A stretch of 41,409 nucleotides of DNA from Thiocystis minor (GCF_016653465.1 NZ_NHSQ01000041.1:1-41409); one strand, 5' to 3'. Shown: positions 30,174 to 40,087, numbered from the stretch's first letter. Program-made: numbers and translations. Notes: generated from the letters alone by a model not told the origin.

Positions 30174-31192
30174 ACGGATCCAAGCGCTTCGGCTCGCATT
30201 TACGGCAACCGGCACTGTTTCGCGTCATGTTCATCATCACCTTAAATCTCTCGATAGCCTGCGCGAGCGTCGCCCAGGAAGCCGCTCAGCCAGATCCATT
30301 CCACGTCGAGTGGAGCCAGTCGCGCCTAAGCGTACAGGCTCACAATATTCCTCTTCGGCGAATTTTGAGCGAAATCGCCAGCAAAACCGACATCCAGATG
30401 AATGGCATCGACTCGCTACGGGAAACCGTGACGGTCAACCTCGATCAAGCCCCTCTTTACGATGGATTACGCACGATTCTGGACGGCAAGGATTATGTCC
30501 TCATTCATTTCCATGAATCATCGGACCATCCGCCAACCCTGACACTGATGATTTTGGGTCAGCCAGGCTCCTCGCCCTCGCCTTTCGTCTATACTCCTAG
30601 TCATACACAAGGCGATCAACAAGAGACGACTCTCGACCCGAACGAACGCCTCTCGCAGTTAGAGGGTTCGATCAAAGAGCAGCCTGCCAATTTGCGAGAC
30701 ATCCTTCATGCGGCTGCCCAGGACAGCGAGCCTTTTGTCAGAGAACTCGCCTATCGACAACTGTACGCACTTGACGAAGATGACGCTCGCAACTTGCTGG
30801 AGAGAGACGCATCCAGCGATGACGTCGATCGCCGAAGAACCGCGCTGTCCTCGTTCTTTGACCTCTATCACGCATCTCATCCATCAGACGTGTTAGACAT
30901 GCTCACAGAAGCCGCCAGTGACGACAATCTTGATATACGAACGACCGCCTTCGAGTCGTTAACTCGCTTGGAAGGCGGATTAGTGGAAATCGAAAGAAAA
31001 TTGGACGACCCTGATCCAGAAGTCAGGATCGTTGCTATCGATGTAATGGCCTCGCAAGGTCAGGAGTCGGCATGGAATGCCATCTCGCTGCTGCGACAAG
31101 ATCCGGACGAGCAGGTTCGTTCTCGAGTCAATAACTTGTTTTTAGAATTAAATCATGAGGATACATCATATCCAGCGGGTTCTATCGAGTAA
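30170..31192 (+). CDS. Secreted STN-like / HEAT-repeat protein
   Basis: A 340-residue protein. A signal peptide spans about residues 1-36 (VMFIITLNLSIACASVAQ). Residues about 48-115 resemble an STN/secretin N-terminal domain (the RLSVQAHNIPLRRILSEIASKT pattern, then VTVNLDQAPLYDGLRTIL). A Pro/Ser/Thr linker follows, and residues about 165-330 are armadillo/HEAT-like helical repeats with recurring D-x-x-V-R patterns (EPFVRELAYRQL, DNLDIRTTAFESL, DPEVRIVAIDVM, DEQVRSRVNNLF). It should be periplasmic or outer-membrane associated and act as a protein-binding scaffold. GC content and codon use are lower than in neighbours, suggesting transfer. It is coupled to the WGR gene; the protease follows after 59 bases. 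Confidence 0.8.
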   Translation: MNGSKRFGSHLRQPALFRVMFIITLNLSIACASVAQEAAQPDPFHVEWSQSRLSVQAHNIPLRRILSEIASKTDIQMNGIDSLRETVTVNLDQAPLYDGLRTILDGKDYVLIHFHESSDHPPTLTLMILGQPGSSPSPFVYTPSHTQGDQQETTLDPNERLSQLEGSIKEQPANLRDILHAAAQDSEPFVRELAYRQLYALDEDDARNLLERDASSDDVDRRRTALSSFFDLYHASHPSDVLDMLTEAASDDNLDIRTTAFESLTRLEGGLVEIERKLDDPDPEVRIVAIDVMASQGQESAWNAISLLRQDPDEQVRSRVNNLFLELNHEDTSYPAGSIE

Positions 31193-31251
31193 AACACACG
31201 TTGATAATGATTTTTAAGTCAATCTACCTTCATCTTTCAGGGCCATGAATC

Positions 31252-33327
31252 ATGAGAAAAAGCCGATTACTCATTCTTACCTTCTGCACGTTACTGACGA
31301 ATGTTACCTTCGCGGGCGACTTGTCGATTCCAGCGAGCAAAAAAGGTTTTGGATTTGACCCCGGCCTGCGTGCGGGCACGGATTTCGTCGCGGGAGATGT
31401 CATCGTGGGCCTCTCGACGAAAGGCAAGCAAGAAGGAGTGTTGAATGCCGCCCGGGCGATGCAAGGTCGACTGGAAAAGAAGATGGAAGATGGGAGTGCG
31501 GTTCTGCTTCACTTCGGTAACGAGAAAGCGGCACAGGCAGCAATCAAAGCGTTGGCCGTTCGCAGCGACGTACTATTTGTCGAACGCAACGGGTTCGCGC
31601 GCATTCCCCCTCTCCCTGACCTGAACAACATGCGGCCTCAGAAATCGGTTCGGAGCACGGCAAATCCTCGCCCCATGTCGGTTTCGACCGATCCAGGAAC
31701 GGGATTTCAATGGCACCACACCGTCATCCGCAAGACGGCCGCCTTACCTGTCTTCTCTGCCACCCCGCCGACGGTGGCCGTCATCGACTCCGGGGTCGAC
31801 TACACGCATCCGGATCTCGCTGGCAAGGTCATCAAGGGCAAAAACTCCGTGGCCAATAACTTCGATCCTTACGATGACGATAGCCATGGAACGCACGTTG
31901 CCGGAATCGTCGCCGCCAGGAGCGCGAACGGCAGCTATGGCGAGGGCGTGTGTCCAAATTGCAAAATTCTTGCGGTCAAAGTTTTGAACAGCACGGGTTC
32001 AGGTACTTGGTTCGATGTTGCAAACGGCATGGCCTGGGTGGTGTCGGTTCGAGGCAACCCGACTTACGGATCCCCCAAGGTTGTCAACATGAGTCTTGGC
32101 GGATCGGCCAGCGCGTTAATTTCGACCCAGGTCACCGCCATGAAGAATGCCGGCATGATACTGGTCGCCGCGGCTGGTAATGACAACACAACAAGTCCTA
32201 TCTCTGCTTATCCTGGCGCCTATCCCAATACCGCCTTGCGGGTCATGGCGACCGAGCAACATGACTGCCGTGCCTATTTTTCCAATTTCAGCCCGTCGAC
32301 AGCTCCCGGTCAATACAACATCGCCGCGCCCGGCTTTAAGATCTCGTCCACGGTTCCTGAATATGGATACGCGCAATACTCGGGAACCTCCATGGCCGCT
32401 CCGGTGGTTGCCGGTGCAGCGGCGCTGGTGTGGGGGCAATATCCTAGCTTGACCCGTGATCAACTCGTCGCTCGATTAGTGACCACGGGCCGAGGAATTT
32501 CCTGCGGTTTCGCGACCCCGACCCGGCGGGTGGATGTCCGTAAGGCGATATACGGCACGTCCGAAACCGCCGCCATTGGCCGTCTGCTCGACCCATTCAG
32601 TGGTAAGGCGCCAGTTCCCAACACGACTGCGGCCAACGCCAATCTCTACAATGGGGCGACGCTGGTTAAAAGCGATGCCACCAACAAGGGCGGGTTCTAT
32701 GAGATGACCGGGCTCACGGCAGGTCCGCGAACCCTGAAAGCGGCTCGGGCCGGTTACATGAGCAACGTCGCGCTAAGAGGTTTGACTGTCAACGCGAGCG
32801 TGGTGACACCCCCATCAACCGACGCCTTACCCATGACTCGCACGGTGGGTAACGCGACCATCACGCTGGATTGGAAGAATATGCAGCCGATGGTTGACAC
32901 GACCGGATGTGGCTCCGGCTGCAACGGGTGGGAATTCGATCTGTTAGCCAAGACGCCAAGCGGCAGCTATATTTATTGGGATAATGCTGGCGATTTATCG
33001 GGTGCGCCTTACGTGTTTTATCCACGCGATTCCTATGATGACTATGAGCCACTGGAAATGATTGTGGTCGGAAATTCTGCCTCGCTTGGGATCTACAAGA
33101 TCTTCGCACGGAATGAATGGACGGGAAGCGATTCTTGGAGTGATTCCTGGGCGCTTTCGGGCGCGTCTATTCAACTTTATAATGGTGCCACGCCGCTTGG
33201 TGGGTTATTGTCACCGCCCGCAACCTGTGGGCTAAACGAATACTGGTATGTCGGCGATTTAACGAAAACCAGTGCAACCGCTTACACTTGGACCATCAAA
33301 AATACCTGTTCCAACGTGAGCCCATAG
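31252..33327 (+). CDS. Secreted subtilisin-like serine protease (S8)
   Basis: A 691-residue exported protease. Signal peptide at 1-21 (MRKSRLLILTFCTLLTNVTFA). A propeptide of fervidolysin type follows (about 40-115: GDVIVGLSTKGKQEGVLNAA, VLLHFGNEKAAQAAIKAL, VLFVERNGFARIP). The catalytic domain has Asp179 in VIDSGVDYTHPDL, His212 in SHGTHVAGI, the oxyanion Asn in AAAGNDN, and Ser380 in SGTSMAAPVVAG. After it comes a carboxypeptidase-regulatory-like beta domain (KGGFYEMTGLTAGPRTLKAARAGY), then a C-terminal domain with CGSGCNGWEFDL and several Cys residues that may form disulfides. Its DNA is AT-richer than the flanks. A clear terminator follows at 33382. Confidence 0.93.
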   Translation: MRKSRLLILTFCTLLTNVTFAGDLSIPASKKGFGFDPGLRAGTDFVAGDVIVGLSTKGKQEGVLNAARAMQGRLEKKMEDGSAVLLHFGNEKAAQAAIKALAVRSDVLFVERNGFARIPPLPDLNNMRPQKSVRSTANPRPMSVSTDPGTGFQWHHTVIRKTAALPVFSATPPTVAVIDSGVDYTHPDLAGKVIKGKNSVANNFDPYDDDSHGTHVAGIVAARSANGSYGEGVCPNCKILAVKVLNSTGSGTWFDVANGMAWVVSVRGNPTYGSPKVVNMSLGGSASALISTQVTAMKNAGMILVAAAGNDNTTSPISAYPGAYPNTALRVMATEQHDCRAYFSNFSPSTAPGQYNIAAPGFKISSTVPEYGYAQYSGTSMAAPVVAGAAALVWGQYPSLTRDQLVARLVTTGRGISCGFATPTRRVDVRKAIYGTSETAAIGRLLDPFSGKAPVPNTTAANANLYNGATLVKSDATNKGGFYEMTGLTAGPRTLKAARAGYMSNVALRGLTVNASVVTPPSTDALPMTRTVGNATITLDWKNMQPMVDTTGCGSGCNGWEFDLLAKTPSGSYIYWDNAGDLSGAPYVFYPRDSYDDYEPLEMIVVGNSASLGIYKIFARNEWTGSDSWSDSWALSGASIQLYNGATPLGGLLSPPATCGLNEYWYVGDLTKTSATAYTWTIKNTCSNVSP

Positions 33328-33381
33328 AGCGTTCGCGGTCAGACGGTCGATATCGAAGGCGAGTAAACCGCAATACATGAT

Positions 33382-33409
33382 CCCGACTCAACGACCTTGT
33401 TGAGTCGGG
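33382..33409. terminator. Terminator hairpin after protease gene
   Basis: CCCGACTCAAC (33382-33392) pairs perfectly with GTTGAGTCGGG (33399-33409) around a six-base loop. It lies between the convergent protease (ends 33327) and comEC (ends 33434) and could serve both, although no long T-run follows on either strand. Confidence 0.7.
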
Positions 33410-33433
33410 GATGAGCGCAAGCGGAAAGCGGTT

Positions 33434-35731
33434 TTATCCTCCATTTCCAGGGCGATGTGTCCACAGACGACCGGCTTGTTCACGCCAACCCCTTGGCCCA
33501 ACGATGGTGCCGCCGGCCCCTAGCCTGATCTCGACTGCGCCTTCGATCGCCGTATTGAACGCCCCAATCCCCTGCCCCGCCACCCGTGCGCGGACCATCC
33601 GCGCCGGAAACCCAAAGTGGTTGGCATATCCCGCGGAGAACAGCACCAGGCCAGGTGCGACGGCATGCAGAAATTCGCCACTGGTGGATGTGGCGCTACC
33701 GTGATGCCCGGCGACCAGGATATCGCTGCGTAATTTGGATCCGAGCCGCTCCACCAGTCTCCGTTCCACCCCCTGTTCGACATCGCCGGTCAGTAGAATG
33801 GACCGGCCGCCAGTCTCGATCCGCAACACGCATGAAGCGTTGTTCCCGCGCGCGCCTCCGTCCTCCGGATGCAGGAACAGGAATGACACGCCGGACCACG
33901 TCCAGCCGTCCCCGGCCTGACAGGACGTGGCGCCAGGAAGATCAAGCTCGGTCGTCTCACCGCTCTGAAGATGATCGAAGGCGATCCGTTCCGCCAATCC
34001 CAGCAAACCGCCGGTATGATCACGATCGGCATGACTGACCACCAGCCGGTCGATCCGGTCGATCCCCTGAGCCAGGAGAAAGGGCGCCACGACGGCACTG
34101 CCGGTATTGAACCCACTGGTGAAACCGGGGCCGGTATCGTAGACCAGCGTGCCCTCCCCGGTCCGCGCCACCGCGGCAAGCCCCTGCCCGACATCCAGCA
34201 GCGTGAACCAGACCTCGCCGGGGGCTGGGCCGGGAGGACGGATCGCGACCAACGGCAGGAGCAGCACTAGCCCCAGCCAGCGTCCGGGCAGTCCACGCGG
34301 CGCCAGCAGCAGCATCACGCCAATGGCCGAGACACCCCAGACCCAGGGCAGCGGCGCCGGAAAGGTCGCCGCCGCCCACGGAAGCGTCGCCAGCCAGGCC
34401 AGGCCATCCAGGCACCAACCGAGCAGTTCGGCGGTCAGGATCAGCGGCCAGGCGAATCCAGGGATCAGGCTCGCCAGGCTGGCGATGAGCACCAGCGGCA
34501 GGAGCAAACTGAACAGCGGAACCGCGACCAGATTGACCAGCGGAGCAATGAGCGAGACGCGCCCGAACATTGACAGGAGCAGCGGCAATAGACCGATGGT
34601 TACGGCCCATTGGGCACGACCCCAGCGGGTCCAGAGATCGCGGCTCGGCAGGCGTTGCCCCAGGTTGAACAGCAGTAGAGCCACCGCCGCGAAGGACAGC
34701 CAGAACCCATAAGACAGTACCGCCCCTGGGTCCAGTGCCAGGACTCCAACCAACGCGAGCGTCAGGGCATGATAGGGGCGTAGGGTCCGCCGCCAGAAAA
34801 ACGCGCCGAGCACCACAGCAAGCATGACGAGCGCGCGCTGGGTAGAGACCGAGAAACCGGCCAGGCCCGCATAAACCAGCGCCGCCAGGATACCGGCCAA
34901 GGCTCCCGCCCGTGGAGCGGCCAAGGCGAGCGTCAACCGAACGCTCCGTGACCACAGCCAACGCGCCAGAACCAGGAACACGCCGGCGATCATCCCGACA
35001 TTCAGACCGGAGATCGCGACCAGGTGACTGGTACCCGTCAGGGTCAGGATCTCCCAATCCTCGGGATTGAATCCGGATGTCTCACCGATGGTCAATGCCT
35101 GAACCAGCCCCAGTGTCCGGGCATCGCCTAGTACCCTGGCAAGATGATCGGCGATTCCCTGACGCCAGCGATCCAGCCAATAGGGTCCGGAACCTGCATC
35201 CAGGCGTTCGAGCTCCTCGCTATGACGCAAATGGCCAGTCGCCTTGATACCCTGTTGAAACAGCCAGCGCTCGAAGTCGAATCCTCCGGGGTTGGCATAC
35301 CCATGACGCGGTTTCAAACGCACCGGGAGCCGCCAGCGCTCGCCGGCCTTCAGCGCGGGCGCGCCCTTGTACCAGGACAGTCGGACCAGCCCCTGAAAGG
35401 GAATCGGGTTCGTGTTCTGCAGAGTGCGTTCGACCTGAAACAGAAAGCGCGTGGCGTAGCCGGTCTCCACTGGAATGGAGGCGATGCGTCCCTCCAGCAG
35501 CAGCGGGGCACGGGCAAGTTCGTCCGGGAAGGGTTGGCAAAGCACCGCGCAAGCGTGGAGTTGCGCCCAGAAGATACCGAGCAAGCATGCAAAGGGCAGT
35601 CGCAGCAAAACCAGACGCCACGCCAGAACCGCAAGCAACAGCGTCAGTAGCCCAACCAACCACAGAGGGGGCATCACGGGGAACAGGTGAAAGGCCGCGA
35701 CTCCCGCGGCGAAGGCTAAGCCGGCACGCAT
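33434..35731 (-). CDS. comEC: DNA uptake channel ComEC/Rec2
   Basis: A 765-residue inner-membrane protein that moves single-stranded DNA into the cytoplasm during transformation. It has N-terminal helices, a soluble OB-like (DUF4131) part (LLEGRIASIPVETGYATRFLFQVE), and the Competence domain (about 220-490) with HLVAISGLNVGMIAGVFLVLARWLW and YAGLAGFSVSTQRALVMLAVVLG. A C-terminal metallo-beta-lactamase domain carries DVGQGLAAV, DTGPGF, VVSHADRDHTGG and HHGSATSTSGEFL, all metal ligands present. The frame opens at 35764, but an AAGGAG ribosome binding site places the start at 35731 (MRAGLAF). It stands alone on its strand. Its intactness suggests competence. Confidence 0.95.
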   Translation of the reverse strand: MRAGLAFAAGVAAFHLFPVMPPLWLVGLLTLLLAVLAWRLVLLRLPFACLLGIFWAQLHACAVLCQPFPDELARAPLLLEGRIASIPVETGYATRFLFQVERTLQNTNPIPFQGLVRLSWYKGAPALKAGERWRLPVRLKPRHGYANPGGFDFERWLFQQGIKATGHLRHSEELERLDAGSGPYWLDRWRQGIADHLARVLGDARTLGLVQALTIGETSGFNPEDWEILTLTGTSHLVAISGLNVGMIAGVFLVLARWLWSRSVRLTLALAAPRAGALAGILAALVYAGLAGFSVSTQRALVMLAVVLGAFFWRRTLRPYHALTLALVGVLALDPGAVLSYGFWLSFAAVALLLFNLGQRLPSRDLWTRWGRAQWAVTIGLLPLLLSMFGRVSLIAPLVNLVAVPLFSLLLPLVLIASLASLIPGFAWPLILTAELLGWCLDGLAWLATLPWAAATFPAPLPWVWGVSAIGVMLLLAPRGLPGRWLGLVLLLPLVAIRPPGPAPGEVWFTLLDVGQGLAAVARTGEGTLVYDTGPGFTSGFNTGSAVVAPFLLAQGIDRIDRLVVSHADRDHTGGLLGLAERIAFDHLQSGETTELDLPGATSCQAGDGWTWSGVSFLFLHPEDGGARGNNASCVLRIETGGRSILLTGDVEQGVERRLVERLGSKLRSDILVAGHHGSATSTSGEFLHAVAPGLVLFSAGYANHFGFPARMVRARVAGQGIGAFNTAIEGAVEIRLGAGGTIVGPRGWREQAGRLWTHRPGNGG

Positions 35732-36111
35732 GCGCATCGCTCCTTTGCAGCAGGCCAGTCTCAATCCGAGAGCTTAAACAGTGCCAGCGCCGGTTGGTTC
35801 ATGCAAGGCCGAATCGATATACGCGCACAACGCAGGCACGGACAAGATAAATCAGCGGCATTTCCAGTGTCTGCCCTATACTCGCAAATGAAGGCAAAGA
35901 AAGCCTGAACCGCGTCCAGCATGTCATGCGTCGTTTCCGCAACGAATCGACCGCGCATAAACCTATAAACATCGGAGCCTGTTCGGTTTAGGTGCTTCAT
36001 CTTTCGATTATTTTAACTGCGTCTCACCGATGGCCGTTGGTCGCCAGAGTGGCTGGAGTCAGTCAACGCCTATCACGCTGGACGCGGTTTAAGACCACGC
36101 GGAACCTCTGT
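35732..36111. other. 380-base intergenic region
   Basis: The divergent control region of comEC and the DUF2062 gene. A 79-codon minus-strand frame (35761-36000) starts MKHLNRTGSDVYRFMRGRF and ends with a Cys-rich PCLRCARI. It overlaps the comEC leader, matches nothing I recognise and has a poor ribosome binding site, so I do not call it a gene, though it cannot be excluded. No clear promoter stands out. Confidence 0.4.
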
Positions 36112-36669
36112 GTGAAAAAATGGCTAAAGCGCGTCATTCCAACTCCCAAGGCGATCCGAGAAAACGAGCGGATTAGCAACGTCTTCGGCAAGCTTCTGCA
36201 CGATCCGAATCTGTGGCATCTGAACCGGCGGTCGGTCGCGGGTGCGGTCGCAATCGGATTTTTCGCCATGTTCCTGATTTTTCCAGCCCAATCGCTGATC
36301 GCCGCGGGTTTTGCCATTGCACTGCGCGTGAATCTACCGATCTCCGTCGCGCTGGTCTGGACCACCAATCCAGTGACGAGCCCGCCGATGTTTTATTTTG
36401 CTTATGTCGTCGGCTGTTGGATTCTTGGCCACGAGGCGGTGGGCTTCGATTTCCATTTCTGGCTGGACTGGCACAACTGGCTGGAGGTCATCGCGCCACT
36501 CTTGCTGGGTAGCCTGATCTGTGGCGCAGTTTGTTCATTTGCGGGCTATCTGGCGATTCAGGCCATCTGGCGCTGGAAACTCATGCGCCAAATCCGCGCA
36601 CGCAAGGAACGCTATCGCGCGATGGCTGCGTCGCGGCTCAGCACCCCGTCATCCAATCGCCAGATCTGA
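36112..36669 (+). CDS. DUF2062 membrane protein
   Basis: A 185-residue inner-membrane protein of the DUF2062 family, function unknown. It begins with a basic head ([21 protein letters not shown]). The [56 protein letters not shown] segment and [22 protein letters not shown] are family hallmarks, followed by a second pair of helices and a basic tail. I place the start at GTG 36112 because relatives open with such a head; the frame reaches further up to 35992 without family resemblance. Its 3' end overlaps the convergent lolD by 58 bases. Confidence 0.85.
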   Translation: MKKWLKRVIPTPKAIRENERISNVFGKLLHDPNLWHLNRRSVAGAVAIGFFAMFLIFPAQSLIAAGFAIALRVNLPISVALVWTTNPVTSPPMFYFAYVVGCWILGHEAVGFDFHFWLDWHNWLEVIAPLLLGSLICGAVCSFAGYLAIQAIWRWKLMRQIRARKERYRAMAASRLSTPSSNRQI

Positions 36670-37313
36670 TCCATCCGCGACGCCAGTTCAGTGTCGTGAG
36701 TGACGATCACCAGACTGGTGCCAATATCCCGATTCAACTCCAGCATGAGTTCGTAGACCCCGCCCGCCGTTTTGCGATCCAGATTCCCGGTCGGCTCGTC
36801 CGCCAGCAGACAAGCTGGGCGTGTCACCAGAGCACGGGCGACGGCCGCGCGCTGGCGCTCGCCACCGGATAGCTCTCCTGGCTTATGGGCGCCACGGTGT
36901 CCAAGACCGACCCGCTTCAAGAGATCCTCGGCCCTGGCGCGCGCCTCGGCCGGCCGGGCGCCGCCGATCAGCAGGGGCATGGCCACGTTCTCGATGGCCG
37001 TGAATTCCGGGAGCAGATGATGGAACTGATAAACGAAACCGAGATGCCGGTTGCGCTGCAGTCCCCGCTTCGCTTCGGACAGGCGGCTCACCTCCTGGTC
37101 CAGCCAGCGCACGCTGCCCGAGGTCGGGCGATCCAGACCGCCGACACAATGCAGCAGGGTACTTTTGCCCGACCCCGAGGCGCCGACAATGGCGATCCGT
37201 TCGCCAGGGGCGACGCGGAACGTCACCCCGCGTAGCACCTGAACCTCCTGCGGACCCTGCTGAAAGGTCTTGACGAGCCCCTCGACCTCCAGAACCGCTG
37301 CGGCTTCATTCAT
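36612..37313 (-). CDS. lolD: Lipoprotein-releasing ATPase LolD
   Basis: The 233-residue ATPase of LolCDE, which lifts outer-membrane lipoproteins off the inner membrane and hands them to LolA. Walker [11 protein letters not shown] is at residues 43-52, then [24 protein letters not shown] (the LolD-specific Q-loop region), the signature LSGGERQR, Walker [12 protein letters not shown], and VTHD. The gene overlaps the end of the upstream permease gene by eight bases, so both belong to one operon. A separate second permease gene is not seen, consistent with the single-permease (LolF-like) or a distant lolE. Confidence 0.95.
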   Translation of the reverse strand: MNEAAAVLEVEGLVKTFQQGPQEVQVLRGVTFRVAPGERIAIVGASGSGKSTLLHCVGGLDRPTSGSVRWLDQEVSRLSEAKRGLQRNRHLGFVYQFHHLLPEFTAIENVAMPLLIGGARPAEARARAEDLLKRVGLGHRGAHKPGELSGGERQRAAVARALVTRPACLLADEPTGNLDRKTAGGVYELMLELNRDIGTSLVIVTHDTELASRMDQIWRLDDGVLSRDAAIAR

Positions 37314-38556
37314 AACGCAGGGCCTCGGCCGGTTGCGTCTGGGCCGCGCGCCAGGCGGGATAGATGGTCGCCAGGACCGACATCAGAAAGGCCCCGCCGC
37401 TGATGGACAGCACATCGGCCAGATGTACGTCGGACGGCAGTTGACTGATGTAATAGATGGTCGGATCGAGAAAATGCACGCTGAACAGCGTTTCGATGGC
37501 CCCCACCACCGGCTCGACGTTCCAGGCCAGCACCACGCCGGCAAGCATGCCGATCAGGGTGCCGATCAGCCCGATCGCGGTTCCCTGCACCATGAAGACC
37601 GCCATCACCCGCGCGGGCGAGAGCCCCAGGGTGCGCAGTACCGCGATATCGGACTGCTTGTCGGTGACCACCATTACCAAGGTCGAGACGATATTGAAAG
37701 CGGCCACGGCCACGATCAGAAAGAGGATGATGCTCATCATGCGTTTCTCGATCGCCAGCGCGCTGAAGAAGTTGCTGTGCACCTGCGTCCAGTCGACCAA
37801 CCGGTAGGAGCCGCCCAGATCGTAGGCGATCTCGCGCGACAGCCGCGGCGCCTCCCACATGTCGGTCAGCTTGATCCGCACCCCGGAGACCGCCTCGCCG
37901 TAGTTCATGAGCTTGGATCCATCGCCGAGATGGATGAAGGCCGCGTTGCGATCGTAGTCCGCCATACCGACCGCGAAGATGCCGCTGACCGTGAAGCGCT
38001 TGAGTCGCGGCATGATCCCGACCGGAGTCGCACTGACTTGCGGGGTGACGACCGTCACCTTATCGCCCGGACCCACGCCCAGAAAGGCCGCCAGATCGCG
38101 TCCGAGGATGATGCGGAACTCGCCGTCGACCAGATCGTCGACCGATCCGCTGACCATTTGGTCGCGCAGATCGGCGACCTCGTCTTCTTCGGTCGGAACG
38201 ATGCCGCGGACCAGCGCGCCGCTCACATAGGAGCTGTTGACCAGCATCCCCTGGACCTCGACGAAGGGCGCCGCGCCGACCACGTCCGGGTGCGCGCGCA
38301 CCTGTTTTAGCACCTCGCGCCAGTCTGCCATCCCTCCTCCGTAAGGGTCGGTTAGGGTCGCATGCGAGGCCATGCTCAGGATGCGCTGCTGAATCTCCTT
38401 ATGAAACCCGTTCATGACGGACAGCACCACGATCAGGGCGACGATGCCCAGCGTGATCCCGACCATCGAGGTGCCCGAGATAAAGGAGATGAAATGATTG
38501 CGGCGTTTCGCGCGGGTATAGCGCAGGCCGATATAGAGTGGGAGGGGATGATACAT
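37306..38556 (-). CDS. lolC: Lipoprotein-releasing permease LolC/LolE family
   Basis: A 416-residue permease with one N-terminal helix ([31 protein letters not shown]), a large periplasmic domain and three C-terminal helices in the FtsX fold ([40 protein letters not shown], and a final [23 protein letters not shown]). The [22 protein letters not shown] opening and the closing PAEALRYE are standard LolC/E marks. The ATG at 38556 has no strong ribosome binding site; an upstream in-frame Met (38607) overlaps the exporter gene and I do not use it. It is transcribed with lolD. I cannot choose between LolC and LolE since only one is present. Confidence 0.93.
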   Translation of the reverse strand: MYHPLPLYIGLRYTRAKRRNHFISFISGTSMVGITLGIVALIVVLSVMNGFHKEIQQRILSMASHATLTDPYGGGMADWREVLKQVRAHPDVVGAAPFVEVQGMLVNSSYVSGALVRGIVPTEEDEVADLRDQMVSGSVDDLVDGEFRIILGRDLAAFLGVGPGDKVTVVTPQVSATPVGIMPRLKRFTVSGIFAVGMADYDRNAAFIHLGDGSKLMNYGEAVSGVRIKLTDMWEAPRLSREIAYDLGGSYRLVDWTQVHSNFFSALAIEKRMMSIILFLIVAVAAFNIVSTLVMVVTDKQSDIAVLRTLGLSPARVMAVFMVQGTAIGLIGTLIGMLAGVVLAWNVEPVVGAIETLFSVHFLDPTIYYISQLPSDVHLADVLSISGGAFLMSVLATIYPAWRAAQTQPAEALRYE

Positions 38557-38603
38557 AGGGGCGGGATTTAACCATAAAGTCGTCTGAGGAACCGCGATAA
38601 TTT

Positions 38604-39938
38604 TCATCTGGACGCCGCGCCAGGAAGCCGGCCCTCGAACGCCCAGGCGCGGTCGGTCAGCATGCGCGCGATCGACAGCCCGATGGCGATTCCGGCGACG
38701 ATGAACATGGCCTCGTAGGCGTTGGTGATCGCCTCCAGGGGCATGTCCTGATTCGCGTACACCAGCGCCTGATAGGCCGTCGTGCCCGGAATCATGATGA
38801 GCACCGGGGGCACGGACAGCACGATGCGCGGACAGCGCATCCATCCCGATATCCAGGCCGCCAGCAGACCGACCAGCAGGGTCGCAATGGGTGCGGCCAC
38901 CTGCAACGGCAACGGCACCTCGACCAGAGAGAGTCGCAAAGTATTGGCCAGCATCCCGATACAGGCCGCCGCCAGCGCAATGCGCGGCGGCGTGTTGAAC
39001 ATGATGGCGAAGCCGAAGACGCCGCAGAAGCTGGCAAGCAACTGCAACAGCAGGAGTGTCGATCTCGGCAGGTTCAGTTCGGGCGCCCGCAGCGGAACCA
39101 GATGGACCAGTTCGGCGACCAGCCAGGCGCTGATCGCCGCCACGGTGACCACCAGGATCGCATAGGTCAGGCGTGAAATCCCCGCGGTAAAGTCCAGTCG
39201 CGCCAGATCCAGCGCGGCGGTAATGAGCGGAAAGCCGGGGATGAGAAAGAGCACCGCCGAGGTATAGCCGGCGGCATGGCGCGCACTGGGCACCCCGAGA
39301 CTCATCAGGAGTCCCGTGACCCCCAGATAGAGCAGACAGGCCGTCGCCCCCGCCATGAGGGTGACGCCGAGCTGATTGAGCCGATAACGGGCCAGGGTCG
39401 CGCGCAGCCACTGTCCCGCGCCCGCCCCGACGGCCACCCCCAGACACTCGACCCAACCCCCGTGATTGAGAAAGCAGAAGGCGGCGCAGGCGACCAGCGC
39501 CGCCAGTGCGGTCATGAACGGTCCATAACGAGCGGGCCGGTGCGCGATGGCGTCGAGCTGTCGATTGAAGTCCGCGACACTCGCGCCCGGCTGGGTGCCC
39601 AGCGCCAGCGCCTCCATCTCGACGATCCGCCCGGCATTGACGCTCACGGCGGGAATGGTCCCGACCAGCGTATGCGCCTCGCCCTGCCGGATGCCGGTGG
39701 CGATGACCGTGTTGAGCGTCACCTCGGCATGGACGGCGTCTAGACCCAGTGCATTCCCCACGCGGTTCATCTCTTCCTTGACGCGATAGGCGCCGGTTCC
39801 CGCCGCCGCCATCAGCGTTCCGGCGCGTACGACAGTTTGGCAGATCGCCGTGAATTCGGCGGATTCGAGACGGCTGGTTTCAACAGGGCGGTTGATCGGA
39901 TGAATCCTCCAGGATCGTGATTGGTGTGGATGCGTCAA
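38604..39938 (-). CDS. ThrE-like threonine/serine exporter family protein
   Basis: About 444 residues. The N-terminal half (YjjP-like, DUF1212) has AAGTGAYRVKEEMNRVGNALGLDAVHAEV and a series of helices; the C-terminal half (YjjB-like) has ILVVTVAAISAWLVAEL and PPVLIMIPGTTAYQALVY, the marks of this exporter family. Relatives export Thr and Ser in Corynebacterium and succinate in E. coli, so the substrate is open. The start is uncertain: no ATG or GTG gives the expected N-terminus. I propose TTG at 39938, with GAAGAGG a few bases upstream. A codon ATC nine bases after GGAGG (near 39900) is another, less usual, possibility. It precedes lolC by 47 bases. Confidence 0.85.
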   Translation of the reverse strand: MTHPHQSRSWRIHPINRPVETSRLESAEFTAICQTVVRAGTLMAAAGTGAYRVKEEMNRVGNALGLDAVHAEVTLNTVIATGIRQGEAHTLVGTIPAVSVNAGRIVEMEALALGTQPGASVADFNRQLDAIAHRPARYGPFMTALAALVACAAFCFLNHGGWVECLGVAVGAGAGQWLRATLARYRLNQLGVTLMAGATACLLYLGVTGLLMSLGVPSARHAAGYTSAVLFLIPGFPLITAALDLARLDFTAGISRLTYAILVVTVAAISAWLVAELVHLVPLRAPELNLPRSTLLLLQLLASFCGVFGFAIMFNTPPRIALAAACIGMLANTLRLSLVEVPLPLQVAAPIATLLVGLLAAWISGWMRCPRIVLSVPPVLIMIPGTTAYQALVYANQDMPLEAITNAYEAMFIVAGIAIGLSIARMLTDRAWAFEGRLPGAASR

Positions 39939-40069
39939 GCACGCCCTCTTCCCCAGGCGTTTGGCAGGACGCGCAAATCGTGTCGATGGACGTCCGTCTG
40001 CCCCGATCGGCGCCAATGTTCTCGTCGCGATCGCCTGTAGACCGTTAAACTGCGTCGACTCTAGCACGA

Positions 40070-40087
40070 CAGATGGGCGCCCATCTG
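40070..40087. promoter_or_regulatory. 18-base perfect palindrome between divergent genes
   Basis: CAGATGGGCGCCCATCTG at 40070-40087 reads the same on both strands. It lies 131 bases upstream of the exporter start and 68 upstream of the agmatine deiminase start, where an operator for both would sit. A dimeric repressor could bind it. I do not know the regulator; the central GGGCGCCC is also a plausible chance palindrome in GC-rich DNA. Confidence 0.55.

Noticed and set aside
35761..36000. 79-codon minus-strand frame upstream of comEC
   Set aside because: No recognisable motif, poor ribosome binding site, overlaps the comEC leader; left as intergenic with low certainty.
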